Assembly: GCA_014465955.1 (NCBI GenBank)
Contig: JACTVT010000070.1
Location: 1-5,111, forward strand
Origin: Eubacterium sp.
GTDB taxonomy: Bacteria; Bacillota; Clostridia; Oscillospirales; Acutalibacteraceae
DNA: 5,111 nt
Reading direction: 5' to 3'
In this document: piece after piece, positions 1 through 5,111 of the stretch
Position numbering within the stretch: position 1 is the first letter of the stretch
Layout: every line of letters begins with the position of its first letter
Made by a program: the position numbers and the translations under genes
The notes under the pieces: model-generated
The model's input: the letters and a program-made list of their open reading frames with translations, nothing else
What the model was told of the DNA's origin: nothing
The model's database searches: none

Positions 1-43
1 TTTTGTTTCTTTTTGTGTTAATATCTATGCGTTGTAAATTTAT

Positions 44-51
44 AAGGAGGT
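44..51 (+). promoter_or_regulatory. rpmB: Ribosome binding site of rpmB
   Basis: The sequence AAGGAGGT is a near-perfect Shine-Dalgarno site. Its last G (position 50) lies 9 bases before the ATG at 60. It decides the start: the reading frame stays open upstream to the window edge, but that extension has no such site and matches nothing in L28. Confidence 0.9.
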
Positions 52-59
52 GTTCGCTA

Positions 60-245
60 ATGGCAAAATGTGAATACTGCGGAAAAGAAATGACTTTCGG
101 CATTAAAGTTTCTCACTCTCACAGAAGATCAAACAGAACTTGGAAACCAAACATCAAAAAGGTAAAGGCTATTGTAAACGGCTCTCCTAAAAGAGTTAAT
201 GTATGCACAAGATGTCTTCGTTCCGGCAAGGTTGAAAGAGCATAA
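60..245 (+). CDS. rpmB: 50S ribosomal protein L28 (zinc-binding form)
   Basis: L28 is a small basic protein of the large ribosomal subunit that contacts 23S rRNA. The product has 61 residues, the usual size in Firmicutes. It begins MAKCEYCGK and contains the family pattern SHSHRRSNRTWKPN at 18-31 and the tail VCTRCLRSGKV at 48-58. Cysteine pairs at 4/7 and 49/52 form the four-cysteine set that binds zinc in the C+ form of L28. The start at 60 follows a strong AAGGAGG site; the upstream in-frame extension is rejected because the L28 family begins at MAKC. The gene stands alone on the plus strand, faces plsY, and is followed 16 bases later by a terminator hairpin. Its promoter is not visible in the 59 bases upstream and probably lies outside the window. 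Confidence 0.97.
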   Translation: MAKCEYCGKEMTFGIKVSHSHRRSNRTWKPNIKKVKAIVNGSPKRVNVCTRCLRSGKVERA

Positions 246-261
246 TATTTCGCATAAAAAC

Positions 262-294
262 AGCGTACGCAATTCTGCGTACGCTTATTTTTAT
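262..294 (+). terminator. Rho-independent terminator of rpmB (possibly bidirectional)
   Basis: A perfect 9-bp stem pairs AGCGTACGC (262-270) with GCGTACGCT (277-285) around the loop AATTCT, and is followed by the T-rich tail TTATTTTTAT. It starts 16 bases after the rpmB stop. On the minus strand the same stem is followed by GTTTTTATG, so it could also stop transcripts coming from plsY. The core GCGTACGC is itself palindromic. Confidence 0.9.
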
Positions 295-305
295 ACATTA
301 AAAGG

Positions 306-333
306 AAAGCGGCAGGAAGTATCCTGCCGCTTT
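306..333 (-). terminator. Terminator of the DUF177-rpmF-der-plsY operon (possibly bidirectional)
   Basis: A perfect 12-bp stem pairs AAAGCGGCAGGA (306-317) with TCCTGCCGCTTT (322-333) around the tetraloop AGTA. It begins two bases beyond the plsY stop codon. Read on the minus strand, the tail is CCTTTTAATG; read on the plus strand it is AATTATTTTTC, so it can also serve as a back-up terminator for rpmB transcripts. Confidence 0.88.
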
Positions 334-335
334 AA

Positions 336-995
336 TTATTTTTCAGATTTTTTGAACTTGCTGAAATCAACTTTATTTTCAGTATGAGTAATAAGTTTTG
401 CAATATTCGGTATATGAGTTATCAGCACAATAACTGTAAATATAACAGCAATTATTGTTAAATCAGCCGAACGATAAAATAAATACATCATTACAGGATA
501 TAAAACTGCCATTACAATGCTTCCAAGAGAAACATATCTTGTTACAAGCACTACAACAATAAATACTGCCAGCAAAATAAGTGCGATGCGCCAGTCAATA
601 GCAAAAACCATACCGCCCGATGTTGCAACGCCTTTGCCGCCTTTAAATTTAAAGAAACAAGGAAAAATATGACCCATAACGCAGAAAAAACCTGCATATG
701 CCTTGACAAATACAATTATATTTGTTAAAGGATTGGATACAAGCAACATCGGTGTATGTTCAAAAATTTTAATTGCAATAAAAATTGCAACAAAAACCTT
801 AAGCATGTCACCGACAATAGTTAAGATACCGAATTTTGCACCGAAACTGCGCAGCATATTGGTAGAACCTGCATTACCGCTGCCATGTTTTCTGACATCG
901 TCTTTTTTTAATTTTTTTGATAAAATCACTCCGAAATTAAGACTTCCAAGCAAATATGAAATGACAGCAATCGCTGCAAATGAAACATAAACCAT
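336..995 (-). CDS. plsY: Acyl-phosphate:glycerol-3-phosphate acyltransferase PlsY
   Basis: PlsY is an integral membrane enzyme that moves an acyl group from acyl-phosphate (made by PlsX) to glycerol-3-phosphate, giving lysophosphatidic acid, the first step of phospholipid synthesis. The 219-residue product is mostly hydrophobic, with likely membrane segments near residues 1-23, 52-76, 97-112, 133-152, 156-173 and 179-194. The family's conserved motifs are present: SGNAGSTNMLR at 39-49, the glycine-rich GGKGVATSGG at 119-128 (phosphate binding), and HIPNIAKL at 194-201. It ends in a basic tail. The ATG overlaps the der stop codon by one base (TAATG), so translation is probably coupled. It is the last gene of the operon and is followed at once by a terminator. 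Neither plsX nor gpsA, its common neighbours, is in the window. Confidence 0.96.
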   Translation of the reverse strand: MVYVSFAAIAVISYLLGSLNFGVILSKKLKKDDVRKHGSGNAGSTNMLRSFGAKFGILTIVGDMLKVFVAIFIAIKIFEHTPMLLVSNPLTNIIVFVKAYAGFFCVMGHIFPCFFKFKGGKGVATSGGMVFAIDWRIALILLAVFIVVVLVTRYVSLGSIVMAVLYPVMMYLFYRSADLTIIAVIFTVIVLITHIPNIAKLITHTENKVDFSKFKKSEK

Positions 996-2323
996 TATTT
1001 TTTACTGTCTCCCCTTTCACGAATTATAAACCGAACAGGCGTGCCGTCAAGTCCGAAAACCTCTCTTATCTGATTTTCAAGATAGCGCTGATATGAAAAA
1101 TGAAAAAGTTCAGCATTATTCACAAAAAATACAAATGTCGGCGGTCTTGTAGACGCCTGAGTCATATAATAGATTTTAAGTCTTTTCCCCTTATCGGTAG
1201 GCGGCTGAACTCTTGCAGTGGCAATTGCGAGCACTTCATTTAACTTGCCTGTTGAAATGCGCATAGAATTCTGCGTATGAACAAATGATATCATTTCAAA
1301 AAGTCTGTCAATTCTCTGCCCTGTTTTAGCAGAAATAAACATAACAGGTGCATAACTCATAAATGAAAAATCAACTGCAAGTTTTTTGCGGAATTCATTC
1401 ATAGTATTGCCGTCTTTTTCAACAGCATCCCATTTATTAACAGCAATAATACACGCCTTGCCCTGTTCAAGTGCAATACCTGCAACTTTTGAATCCTGTT
1501 CAGTAAATCCCTCTGTTGCGTCTATCATTATAACACAAACATTTGCTCTCTCAACAGCCATTCTTGCACGAATTATGCTGAATTTTTCAATAGCGTCATT
1601 AATTTTACTTTTACGCCTTATTCCTGCCGTATCAATAAAATTAAATTTACCGTACTGATTTTCCACAAAAGTATCTGTAGTGTCACGTGTAGTTCCTGCT
1701 ATATTTGAAACGATTGCCCTGTCTTCTCCGCAGATTTTATTTACAAGCGAGGATTTGCCTACATTCGGTTTACCTATTACTGCAACATTGATAATCTCGT
1801 CATCTTCTTCCTCGTCTTCACCCTCCGGAAAGTATTTTATTACTTCATCAAGCAAATCACCTGTTCCATGACCGTGAACGGAAGAAACTGCAATCGGGTC
1901 GCCGATACCGAGATTATAAAATTCATAAAAATCAGGGTCTACCTCGCCTACACTGTCGCATTTATTAACGCAAAGCACAACAGGCTTACCGCTTTTGAGA
2001 AGCATTGATGCCACTTCGTGATCGGTTGCAACCACACCGCAAGTTAAATCGGTTACAAGAATAATAACATCTGCGGTTTCAATTGCAATCTCTGCCTGCC
2101 TTCTCATCTGACTTAAAATAACATCGCCGGAATAAGGCTCAATTCCTCCGGTATCAACAAGCAGAAAATTATGATTAAGCCATTCACAGTCACCGTAAAT
2201 TCTGTCCCTTGTAACACCCGGTGTATTGTCCACAATAGAAAGTCTTGTTCCTATTAACTTGTTAAAAAGAGTTGATTTGCCAACATTCGGTCTGCCGACT
2301 ATGGCAACAACCGGTTTACTCAT
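995..2323 (-). CDS. der: Ribosome-assembly GTPase Der (EngA)
   Basis: Der is an essential GTPase with two GTP-binding domains in tandem that acts late in 50S subunit assembly. The 442-residue product has the usual length and order. Domain 1 shows the P-loop GRPNVGKS at 10-17, DTGG at 57-60 and NKCD at 120-123. An acidic linker follows at about 167-176. Domain 2 shows GKPNVGKSS at 184-192, DTAG at 231-234, NKWD at 296-299 and SAK at 331-333. The C-terminal KH-like RNA-binding domain occupies about 355-440 and includes the typical TQASTRPPTFVFFVN at 388-402. All nucleotide-binding motifs are intact. The start follows AAGGAGG (2331-2337) at 7 bases. The gene lies 66 bases after rpmF, with a hairpin in between, and overlaps plsY by one base, which fits its frequent pairing with plsY in Firmicutes. 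Confidence 0.98.
   Translation of the reverse strand: MSKPVVAIVGRPNVGKSTLFNKLIGTRLSIVDNTPGVTRDRIYGDCEWLNHNFLLVDTGGIEPYSGDVILSQMRRQAEIAIETADVIILVTDLTCGVVATDHEVASMLLKSGKPVVLCVNKCDSVGEVDPDFYEFYNLGIGDPIAVSSVHGHGTGDLLDEVIKYFPEGEDEEEDDEIINVAVIGKPNVGKSSLVNKICGEDRAIVSNIAGTTRDTTDTFVENQYGKFNFIDTAGIRRKSKINDAIEKFSIIRARMAVERANVCVIMIDATEGFTEQDSKVAGIALEQGKACIIAVNKWDAVEKDGNTMNEFRKKLAVDFSFMSYAPVMFISAKTGQRIDRLFEMISFVHTQNSMRISTGKLNEVLAIATARVQPPTDKGKRLKIYYMTQASTRPPTFVFFVNNAELFHFSYQRYLENQIREVFGLDGTPVRFIIRERGDSKK
1009..1017 (-). promoter_or_regulatory. plsY: Ribosome binding site of plsY inside der
   Basis: AAAGGGGAG on the minus strand lies within the last codons of der, 13 bases before the plsY ATG at 995. The spacing is longer than ideal and the site is weaker than others in the window. 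This fits coupled translation, in which ribosomes finishing der restart at the overlapping TAATG. Confidence 0.6.
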
Positions 2324-2340
2324 TTTACGACCTCCTTATA

Positions 2341-2371
2341 ACAAGAAAGACGGACAATATTATGCCCGCCC
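2341..2371 (-). terminator. Weak hairpin between rpmF and der, possible attenuator
   Basis: On the minus strand GGCGGGC (2370-2364) can pair with GTCCGTC (2355-2349), giving five Watson-Crick and two G-U pairs around the loop ATAATATT, followed by TTTCTTGTT. It begins about 19 bases after the rpmF stop and ends just before the der Shine-Dalgarno site. The shape is that of a leaky intrinsic terminator that would leave more rpmF than der message. An mRNA-stabilising hairpin is equally possible. The wobble pairs and broken T-run keep confidence low. Confidence 0.42.
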
Positions 2372-2389
2372 GAAAATTCTTGTAAGATT

Positions 2390-2575
2390 TTATGCTTCTT
2401 CCTTAGCAATAACTTCCTTGCCATTGTAATATCCGCAGTTAGCACAAACCTTGTGAGGTACAGTGTAACCTGAACAATTCGGACATTTTACAAGTGTAGG
2501 AGCATCCATTTTCCAAACGCTTGAGCGTCTCTTATTCTTTCTTGCTGTTGATGTTCTTCTTGCTGGTACTGCCAT
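2390..2575 (-). CDS. rpmF: 50S ribosomal protein L32 (zinc-binding form)
   Basis: L32 is a small protein of the large ribosomal subunit. The 61-residue product starts MAVPARRTSTARKNKRRS, the classic L32 N-terminus, and carries a zinc ribbon with CPNC at 31-34 and CANC at 44-47, so it is the four-cysteine C+ type. Length is normal. The ATG follows AAGGAGG (2584-2590) at 8 bases. It lies 35 bases after the DUF177 gene, the order seen in most bacteria, and is transcribed with it from the promoter at 3139-3167. A hairpin downstream may separate its expression level from that of der. Confidence 0.98.
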   Translation of the reverse strand: MAVPARRTSTARKNKRRSSVWKMDAPTLVKCPNCSGYTVPHKVCANCGYYNGKEVIAKEEA

Positions 2576-2610
2576 TTTTATAGCCTCCTTTATTCAAAAA
2601 AATGAATTAT

Positions 2611-3111
2611 TTACTCTTCATCAAGTAATTGAAGTAACAATTCCATTCTTGGGTCAACATCTGATTTGCAATCACATTTGCCAAGATTAAGATTTTTACC
2701 GCATTTTGTGCATAAGCCTTTACAATCATCACTGCAAAGCATCTTACTTGGTAAAAACAACTGCACTTCTTCTTCAATAAGTTCATCTAAATCAAGCACA
2801 CCGTTCTCAACCACAACATAATCATCATAATCAACATCATTTGCCAGACTTTGAACCAGTATCTTATTTAAATCAAAACTTATATTTTTCTCCAAATCTT
2901 CTGCACAGCGGTCACAAAAACCATAAAAAACAAACGAAACATTGAGTTTCAAATAAACAACCTCTGCTTTATAAAAAACAGAGCCTTTTACCAAAACGCC
3001 GTTTTTTATTGGCTTATATGTGCTGTAAACAAGATTCTCAAGATTTAAAGTGTAATCAATGGAAACAACCTCATCATTTCCGTTAAATAGATTTGTAAGG
3101 TCAATTTTCAT
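2611..3111 (-). CDS. yceD: DUF177 (YceD/YlbN family) protein, probable 23S rRNA/50S factor
   Basis: The 166-residue product matches the DUF177 pattern: a beta-rich N-terminal half, CDRC at 66-69, an acidic middle with LDLDELIEEEVQL near 106-118, and the hallmark cysteine cluster CSDDCKGLCTKCGKNLNLG from 126 (cysteines 126, 130, 134, 137, 146, 148), ending in DPRMELLLQLL. The eight cysteines suggest a metal site, though none has been shown here. Family members sit directly before rpmF in many bacteria, and plant homologues are needed for 23S rRNA accumulation; a role in 50S assembly is therefore inferred. It is the first gene of the operon. The ATG at 3111 follows GAGGTGG (3116-3122) and lies about 20 bases from the predicted transcription start, giving a very short leader. 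Confidence 0.93.
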   Translation of the reverse strand: MKIDLTNLFNGNDEVVSIDYTLNLENLVYSTYKPIKNGVLVKGSVFYKAEVVYLKLNVSFVFYGFCDRCAEDLEKNISFDLNKILVQSLANDVDYDDYVVVENGVLDLDELIEEEVQLFLPSKMLCSDDCKGLCTKCGKNLNLGKCDCKSDVDPRMELLLQLLDEE

Positions 3112-3138
3112 TATTCCACCTCATCTCGCGCTTTAAAT

Positions 3139-3167
3139 ATTATATATATAAGTAACACTTTTGTCAA
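3139..3167 (-). promoter_or_regulatory. Consensus sigma-A promoter of the DUF177-rpmF-der-plsY operon
   Basis: On the minus strand TTGACA (3167-3162) is followed after exactly 17 bases by TATAAT (3144-3139), a full match to the vegetative sigma consensus at both boxes and the spacing. An AT-rich stretch just upstream (3187-3170) could act as an UP element. Transcription should start near 3131-3132, leaving about 20 bases before the DUF177 ATG. No operator-like inverted repeat overlaps the boxes. Confidence 0.93.
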
Positions 3168-3215
3168 TACTTTATTTTATAAAAAGTAGTTCAAAAAAGG
3201 TTTAAAACCGAAAAC

Positions 3216-3237
3216 GGACCGATGTTGACATCGGTCC
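3216..3237 (-). terminator. Terminator of the pgi-ATPase unit
   Basis: A perfect 9-bp stem pairs GGACCGATG with CATCGGTCC around a four-base loop, 17 bases after the stop of the P-loop gene. On the minus strand it is followed by GTTTTCGGTTTTAAAC, a T-rich but interrupted tail. It separates the pgi unit from the operon promoter that starts about 50 bases downstream. The T-run is imperfect, so termination may be incomplete. Confidence 0.75.
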
Positions 3238-3254
3238 ATCAGATTTTAATTGAA

Positions 3255-3671
3255 TTATAATTCTTCGCAGAAATCAAAGATTTCAACAGGTAAATCTTCC
3301 TTATCACAACTGATTGTAAAAACAAAGTCAACATCGGTTGCAGTCGAAAGTTCCGAAAGCATTTCAAAGAACTGAGGAAGTTTGCTGTAGTCCCTGCCTA
3401 CAATTTTAAATGTAGCATCAACAAGCACGTCCGTAACATCATAGTTACCGGCACAAATACCTGCAAGAAAACCATAGAATGCCTTGCAGCCGCTTACACG
3501 GTAAGTATCTGTTTCAAGAAGTCTTGCTTTAGATGAAATATCATATGTGAGTTTCGGTTCTTTTTCTACACATACAACATTTCCGTCCGAATTTTCAACA
3601 CAAGCGTTAACCAGATCAATAAGTTTTTTTGTTTTGCCTGCGCCTTTATTACCTATAATAAGTTTAATCAT
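3255..3671 (-). CDS. Small P-loop ATPase of unknown function, downstream of pgi
   Basis: I do not recognise a named function. The 138-residue product opens with strand MIKLII and a Walker A motif GNKGAGKT at 7-14, followed by the helix KKLIDLVNACVE. A probable Walker B strand is DVLVDA at 81-86 (aspartate 85), and a later strand FVFTIS at 117-121 ends where a sensor residue would sit. This is a minimal, single-domain ASCE-like fold with no added domain, signal peptide or membrane segment. It has six scattered cysteines (24, 34, 62, 73, 122, 135). The ATG follows GGAGG (3680-3684) at 8 bases. It lies 37 bases after pgi with no good promoter between, so the two are probably cotranscribed, and a terminator follows. 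Small clostridial proteins like this may carry PilT-type labels, but nothing here shows PilT-specific motifs. Confidence 0.85.
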   Translation of the reverse strand: MIKLIIGNKGAGKTKKLIDLVNACVENSDGNVVCVEKEPKLTYDISSKARLLETDTYRVSGCKAFYGFLAGICAGNYDVTDVLVDATFKIVGRDYSKLPQFFEMLSELSTATDVDFVFTISCDKEDLPVEIFDFCEEL

Positions 3672-3708
3672 TTATGATTCCTCCAAGGTTTATTTCAATT
3701 ATATATTA

Positions 3709-5055
3709 TCATATACCGAGTTCTTTTTCAAGTTTTTCTTTTTCATTTTCATAACCCGGTTTTCCAAGCAGTGCAAACATATTCTTTTTATAACTCTCAA
3801 CACCCGGCTGATTGAACGGATTTACGCCTAAAATATAACCTGAAACAGCACAAACTTTCTCAAAGAAATAAATCATATATCCGAGATTTTCAGCGCTGAT
3901 TGCGTCAGATTCAAGAATAAGGTTAGGTACGCCGCCTTCAGTATGAGCAAGCAATGTACCCTGACGAGCCTTTTCATTTACATAACTGAGTTTTCTGCCT
4001 GCGAGGAAATTAAGACCGTCAATATTGCCCTCCTGCTCTGTAACAGTAAAGTCATCAAGCGGAGTATTGAACTTAATACAGGTTTCAAACATAAGATTTG
4101 AACCGCTCTCCTGAATATACTGACCTACAGAATGTAAATCAGTAGAAAATACACAGGATACAGGGTATAATCCTTTGCCGTCTTTACCCTCACTCTCGGC
4201 AAACAACTGCTTTAACCATTCATTGAACATTGTCATACAAGGCTCATAGGAAATGAAGCATTCAAGTCTTTTGCCGTTATCATATAAACAGTTGCGGATT
4301 GCAGCATATTTAAGGCAGTCATTTTCATTAATATCCTCACTGTTAAGGCTATCCTGTGCAAATTTTGCGCCGCTCATTAAAGCATCAATATCAATGCCTG
4401 AAACTGCAATCGGCAAAAGACCTACAGCCGTAAGAACAGAATATCTGCCGCCGACATCATCAGGAACTACGAAAGTTTCATATCCTTCTTCATCTGCAAG
4501 GTTTTTGAGCGTTCCTTTTGCTTTATCTGTAGTGGCAAAAATTCTTTTTGCAGCCTCTTCCTTTGAATACTTGCTGTAAACAAGATCCCTGAATACTCTG
4601 AAAGCAATTGCAGGCTCGGTTGTTGTACCGCTCTTGGAAATTACATTAACACAGATATCCTTATCCTTGCAGATTTCAAGAAGTTCTGTAAGCATGGACG
4701 GACTGATTGTGTTGCCGATAAAATAAATCTGAGGTGTGTCTTTTGCAAGTGCATTATAATTCGGCGATTTTAATGCCTCAATAACTGCTCTTGCACCGAG
4801 ATAGGAACCGCCGATACCGATTACAATTAAAACATCCGCATTTGTTTTAATGTATTCGGCTGCTTTTTTAATTCTTGCAAACTCTTCCTTATCATAATCT
4901 GTAGGCAGAGTAACCCAGCCAAGAAAATCATTTCCTGCGCCATTTTTAGAATGAAGCGTTCTTAAAGCATCAACTGCTTTGGGAGCCATTTCATTAATGT
5001 CTGCTTCTGAAACAAATTTTTCTGCATATTTATTAATTAATTTTAACTTCTGCAT
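3709..5055 (-). CDS. pgi: Glucose-6-phosphate isomerase
   Basis: Pgi interconverts glucose-6-phosphate and fructose-6-phosphate in glycolysis and gluconeogenesis, in the cytoplasm. The product is 448 residues from the preferred start (450 from the earlier ATG), the short form found in Firmicutes. Counting from the earlier ATG, the SIS-fold motifs are IGIGGSYLGARA at 81-92, SKSGTTTEP at 142-150 (sugar-phosphate loop), GGRYSVLT at 204-211, ESEGK at 289-293, STDLHSVGQ at 306-314 and NPFNQPGVESYK at 414-425. The expected catalytic set is present: Arg206, Glu289, His310 and Lys425. I chose ATG 5055 because the AGAGGA site lies 6 bases before it but touches the ATG at 5061. It is followed 37 bases later by the small ATPase gene. 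The stop is TGA, while the other minus-strand genes here use TAA. Confidence 0.97.
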   Translation of the reverse strand: MQKLKLINKYAEKFVSEADINEMAPKAVDALRTLHSKNGAGNDFLGWVTLPTDYDKEEFARIKKAAEYIKTNADVLIVIGIGGSYLGARAVIEALKSPNYNALAKDTPQIYFIGNTISPSMLTELLEICKDKDICVNVISKSGTTTEPAIAFRVFRDLVYSKYSKEEAAKRIFATTDKAKGTLKNLADEEGYETFVVPDDVGGRYSVLTAVGLLPIAVSGIDIDALMSGAKFAQDSLNSEDINENDCLKYAAIRNCLYDNGKRLECFISYEPCMTMFNEWLKQLFAESEGKDGKGLYPVSCVFSTDLHSVGQYIQESGSNLMFETCIKFNTPLDDFTVTEQEGNIDGLNFLAGRKLSYVNEKARQGTLLAHTEGGVPNLILESDAISAENLGYMIYFFEKVCAVSGYILGVNPFNQPGVESYKKNMFALLGKPGYENEKEKLEKELGI

Positions 5056-5061
5056 AATCAT

Positions 5062-5067
5062 TCCTCT
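5062..5067 (-). promoter_or_regulatory. pgi: Ribosome binding site of pgi, favouring the second ATG
   Basis: AGAGGA on the minus strand ends directly against the first in-frame ATG (5061), too close for normal initiation, but lies 6 bases before the second ATG (5055). The protein from 5055 begins MQKLKLINKY. Two alternative starts two codons apart make little difference to the product. Confidence 0.6.
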
Positions 5068-5086
5068 TTCATATTTTTTAACTTGC

Positions 5087-5095
5087 TATATAATA
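5087..5095 (-). promoter_or_regulatory. Possible -10 element of the pgi promoter
   Basis: The minus strand reads TATTATATA, which contains TATTAT (5 of 6 to the -10 consensus), about 25 bases before the pgi Shine-Dalgarno site. The matching -35 box would lie at or beyond the window edge and cannot be checked. This is a weak call in AT-rich DNA. Confidence 0.25.
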
Positions 5096-5111
5096 CAACA
5101 TTTTTTTCCTT

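Noticed and set aside
1..43. Possible rpmB promoter (TTGTGT with TAAATT)
   Set aside because: Both boxes match poorly (4 of 6 at -10) and the spacing is only 16; the true promoter is more likely upstream of the window.
3..59. In-frame N-terminal extension of rpmB starting at the window edge
   Set aside because: L28 begins at MAKC, the strong ribosome site lies just before 60, and the extension has no ribosome site and no match to the family.
199..387. Plus-strand open frame of 62 codons
   Set aside because: It overlaps the end of rpmB in another frame, then both terminator hairpins and the end of plsY, and lacks a ribosome site.
1800..1830. Acidic linker of Der as an unusual insertion
   Set aside because: An acidic linker between the two GTPase domains is a normal feature of Der proteins, and total length is normal.
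1680..1871. Plus-strand open frame with a serine run
   Set aside because: It is the antisense shadow of der; the serine run is the complement of the acidic linker codons.
3225..3230. TTGACA on the plus strand, like a -35 box
   Set aside because: It is the loop and arm of the terminator hairpin, has no -10 box at a proper distance, and no plus-strand gene follows.
3698..3703. TATAAT on the minus strand between pgi and the ATPase gene
   Set aside because: The region 17-18 bases upstream reads AAAGAA-like sequence with no -35 resemblance, and the DNA is AT-rich, so a separate promoter is not supported.
4253..4579. Plus-strand open frame of 108 codons inside pgi
   Set aside because: It lies fully antisense to an intact, well-conserved pgi and has no convincing ribosome site or family match. 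The similar frames at 703-990, 1386-1658, 2226-2429 and 3547-3831 fall for the same reason.

Overview
This window looks like ordinary chromosomal housekeeping DNA from a low-GC Firmicute, most likely a gut-type member of the Clostridia (Eubacteriales, Ruminococcaceae/Oscillospiraceae-like). The placement is inferred from AT-rich DNA, strong AAGGAGG Shine-Dalgarno sites, a consensus sigma-A promoter, a short Pgi of about 450 residues as in Bacillus, the two-GTPase Der protein and four-cysteine (zinc) forms of L28 and L32. I see no insertion sequence, phage gene, CRISPR array, tRNA or rRNA.

Layout: (1) The plus strand carries only rpmB (60-245). It faces a block of minus-strand genes, and the 90-base gap between the converging ends (246-335) holds two strong hairpins that each look able to terminate in both directions. 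(2) A minus-strand operon of four genes runs from about 3131 down to 336: a DUF177/YceD protein, rpmF (L32), der (ribosome-assembly GTPase) and plsY (glycerol-3-phosphate acyltransferase). It starts from a perfect TTGACA-17-TATAAT promoter. A weaker hairpin lies between rpmF and der, and plsY starts inside the stop codon of der. (3) Upstream, also on the minus strand, pgi (glucose-6-phosphate isomerase) is followed 37 bases later by a small P-loop ATPase of unknown role. A hairpin terminator at 3216-3237 ends that unit just before the operon promoter. No stretch longer than 150 bases lacks a gene.

How the parts fit: DUF177, L32 and Der all bear on making the 50S subunit, and PlsY makes the first phospholipid precursor, so the operon couples ribosome assembly to membrane synthesis. 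The usual partners plsX (after rpmF) and gpsA (after plsY) are both absent here, so the operon reads as a condensed join of two familiar clusters. The pgi unit serves central carbon metabolism, and its small ATPase partner is the only gene without a clear function. No undescribed system is evident. The most interesting points are this ATPase, a 12-base coding segment of its mRNA that could compete with its own terminator, and the rpmF-der-plsY join.
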